A stretch of 5,637 bases of DNA, taken from NCBI GenBank assembly GCA_027592155.1, contig JAQCKY010000192.1, positions 1 to 5,637 of the forward strand. Direction: 5' to 3'. The notes beneath the pieces are model-generated. The model was not told the origin of the DNA. It saw only the letters and a program-made list of their open reading frames with translations, and searched no databases. The stretch is from Pseudomonadota bacterium (GTDB lineage: Bacteria > Pseudomonadota > Alphaproteobacteria > Rhodospirillales > UBA2165). The position numbers and the translations under genes were made by a program. This document shows positions 5,255 through 5,637 of the stretch, in pieces; the stretch's first letter is position 1, and the number at the start of each line of letters is the position of its first letter.

Positions 5255-5637
5255 ATGCCCCATGTCGTGGCACTGCGAGACAAATTTGCCAATACTCCGG
5301 CAAAGGCTAACTCGTTGGCGCGTCAAATTAGAATTATCTACGGATGGGGAATGCCTCGTGGATTAGTTACTCATAATCCTGCCGACTTCACGGGTACTTC
5401 CATTAAAAACTTAAAAATTGGAACCTATCATCCCTGGCCGGAAGATCTTATTGAGAGATTCCTTGAAAAAACCGAACCTGAGATAGCGTGGGTCACGATG
5501 TTTTGCCTTTATACGGGTCAAAGAATTGGTGACGTCTTAAACATGTCGTGGAGTGACATAGTGGATGACAAAATACGGGTTATCCAAGAAAAGACAGGTA
5601 AGGATCTTTGGATACCGCTTCACCCCGAACTTAAACA
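5255..5637 (+). CDS. tyrosine recombinase (phage-type integrase), 5'-truncated and running off the window
   Basis: The frame opens after the TGA at 5231 and continues to the right edge; the first ATG is at 5255. The start of the fragment, MPHVVALRDKFANTPAKANS, matches the end of the core-binding domain of alphaproteobacterial phage integrases, then IRIIYGWGMPRGLVTHNPA. The catalytic domain follows: CLYTGQRIGDVLNMSW, with the first catalytic Arg at 5522-5524, and EKTGKDLWIPLHPEL, with the conserved Lys at 5591-5593. The HxxR box and the tyrosine nucleophile would lie beyond the window. Roughly 100-120 residues expected before this point are missing, and upstream stops in frame show a real 5' truncation, so the protein is probably not functional in integration. 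No good ribosome site precedes the ATG. It supports an integrated element to the right. Confidence 0.8.
   Translation, partial: MPHVVALRDKFANTPAKANSLARQIRIIYGWGMPRGLVTHNPADFTGTSIKNLKIGTYHPWPEDLIERFLEKTEPEIAWVTMFCLYTGQRIGDVLNMSWSDIVDDKIRVIQEKTGKDLWIPLHPELK

Noticed and set aside
4803..5292. Minus-strand frames across 4803-5189 and 5038-5292
   Set aside because: They are overlapping, basic, low-complexity readings with no family motif; one runs antisense to the split-barrel gene's C-terminus.

Overview
The window looks like a chromosomal segment of an alphaproteobacterium, probably Rhodospirillales-like (inference from GC-rich codon use, the YqgE/AlgH type and the style of the enzymes; no marker gene is present). 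It has two different halves. Positions 1 to about 3820 are compact, GC-rich and ordinary. From about 3820 to the right edge the DNA is visibly more AT-rich and carries broken or rearranged genes and mobile-element debris.

Left half: the start of a secreted protein gene runs leftward off the edge (1-99, minus). A 250-base divergent spacer with a 14-bp perfect palindrome separates it from a YqgE/AlgH family gene (350-925). Next comes a likely operon: a D-2-hydroxyacid dehydrogenase (1025-1975), a thiamine-diphosphate enzyme of the acetolactate synthase/decarboxylase fold (2009-3631), and the first 21 codons of a DsbA/FrnE-like thiol oxidoreductase (from 3757). Together the first two would interconvert a 2-hydroxyacid and a 2-oxoacid and then decarboxylate or ligate the oxoacid. 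The substrate cannot be read from the sequence.

The third gene is the most striking item. It has a strong ribosome binding site and a family-typical N-terminus, but the codon for the first cysteine of its CPWC active site is TGA, and the frame continues with PWCYLS before family similarity ends. An imperfect nested stem-loop follows the TGA directly. Nonsense decay of an interrupted gene is the simplest reading; a selenocysteine codon is the exciting alternative.

Right half: an AT-rich junction, the C-terminal remnant of an IS1182-like transposase (3900-4112), two neat hairpins (4156-4213), and a spacer with a possible promoter. Then comes a chimeric gene (4466-4999) in which a signal peptide replaces the N-terminal part of an FMN-binding split-barrel (pyridoxamine 5'-phosphate oxidase-like) protein. 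After a noncoding stretch with an IS-end-like sequence, a 5'-truncated tyrosine recombinase gene runs off the right edge. The layout suggests the worn edge of an integrated element that interrupted the operon's third gene.
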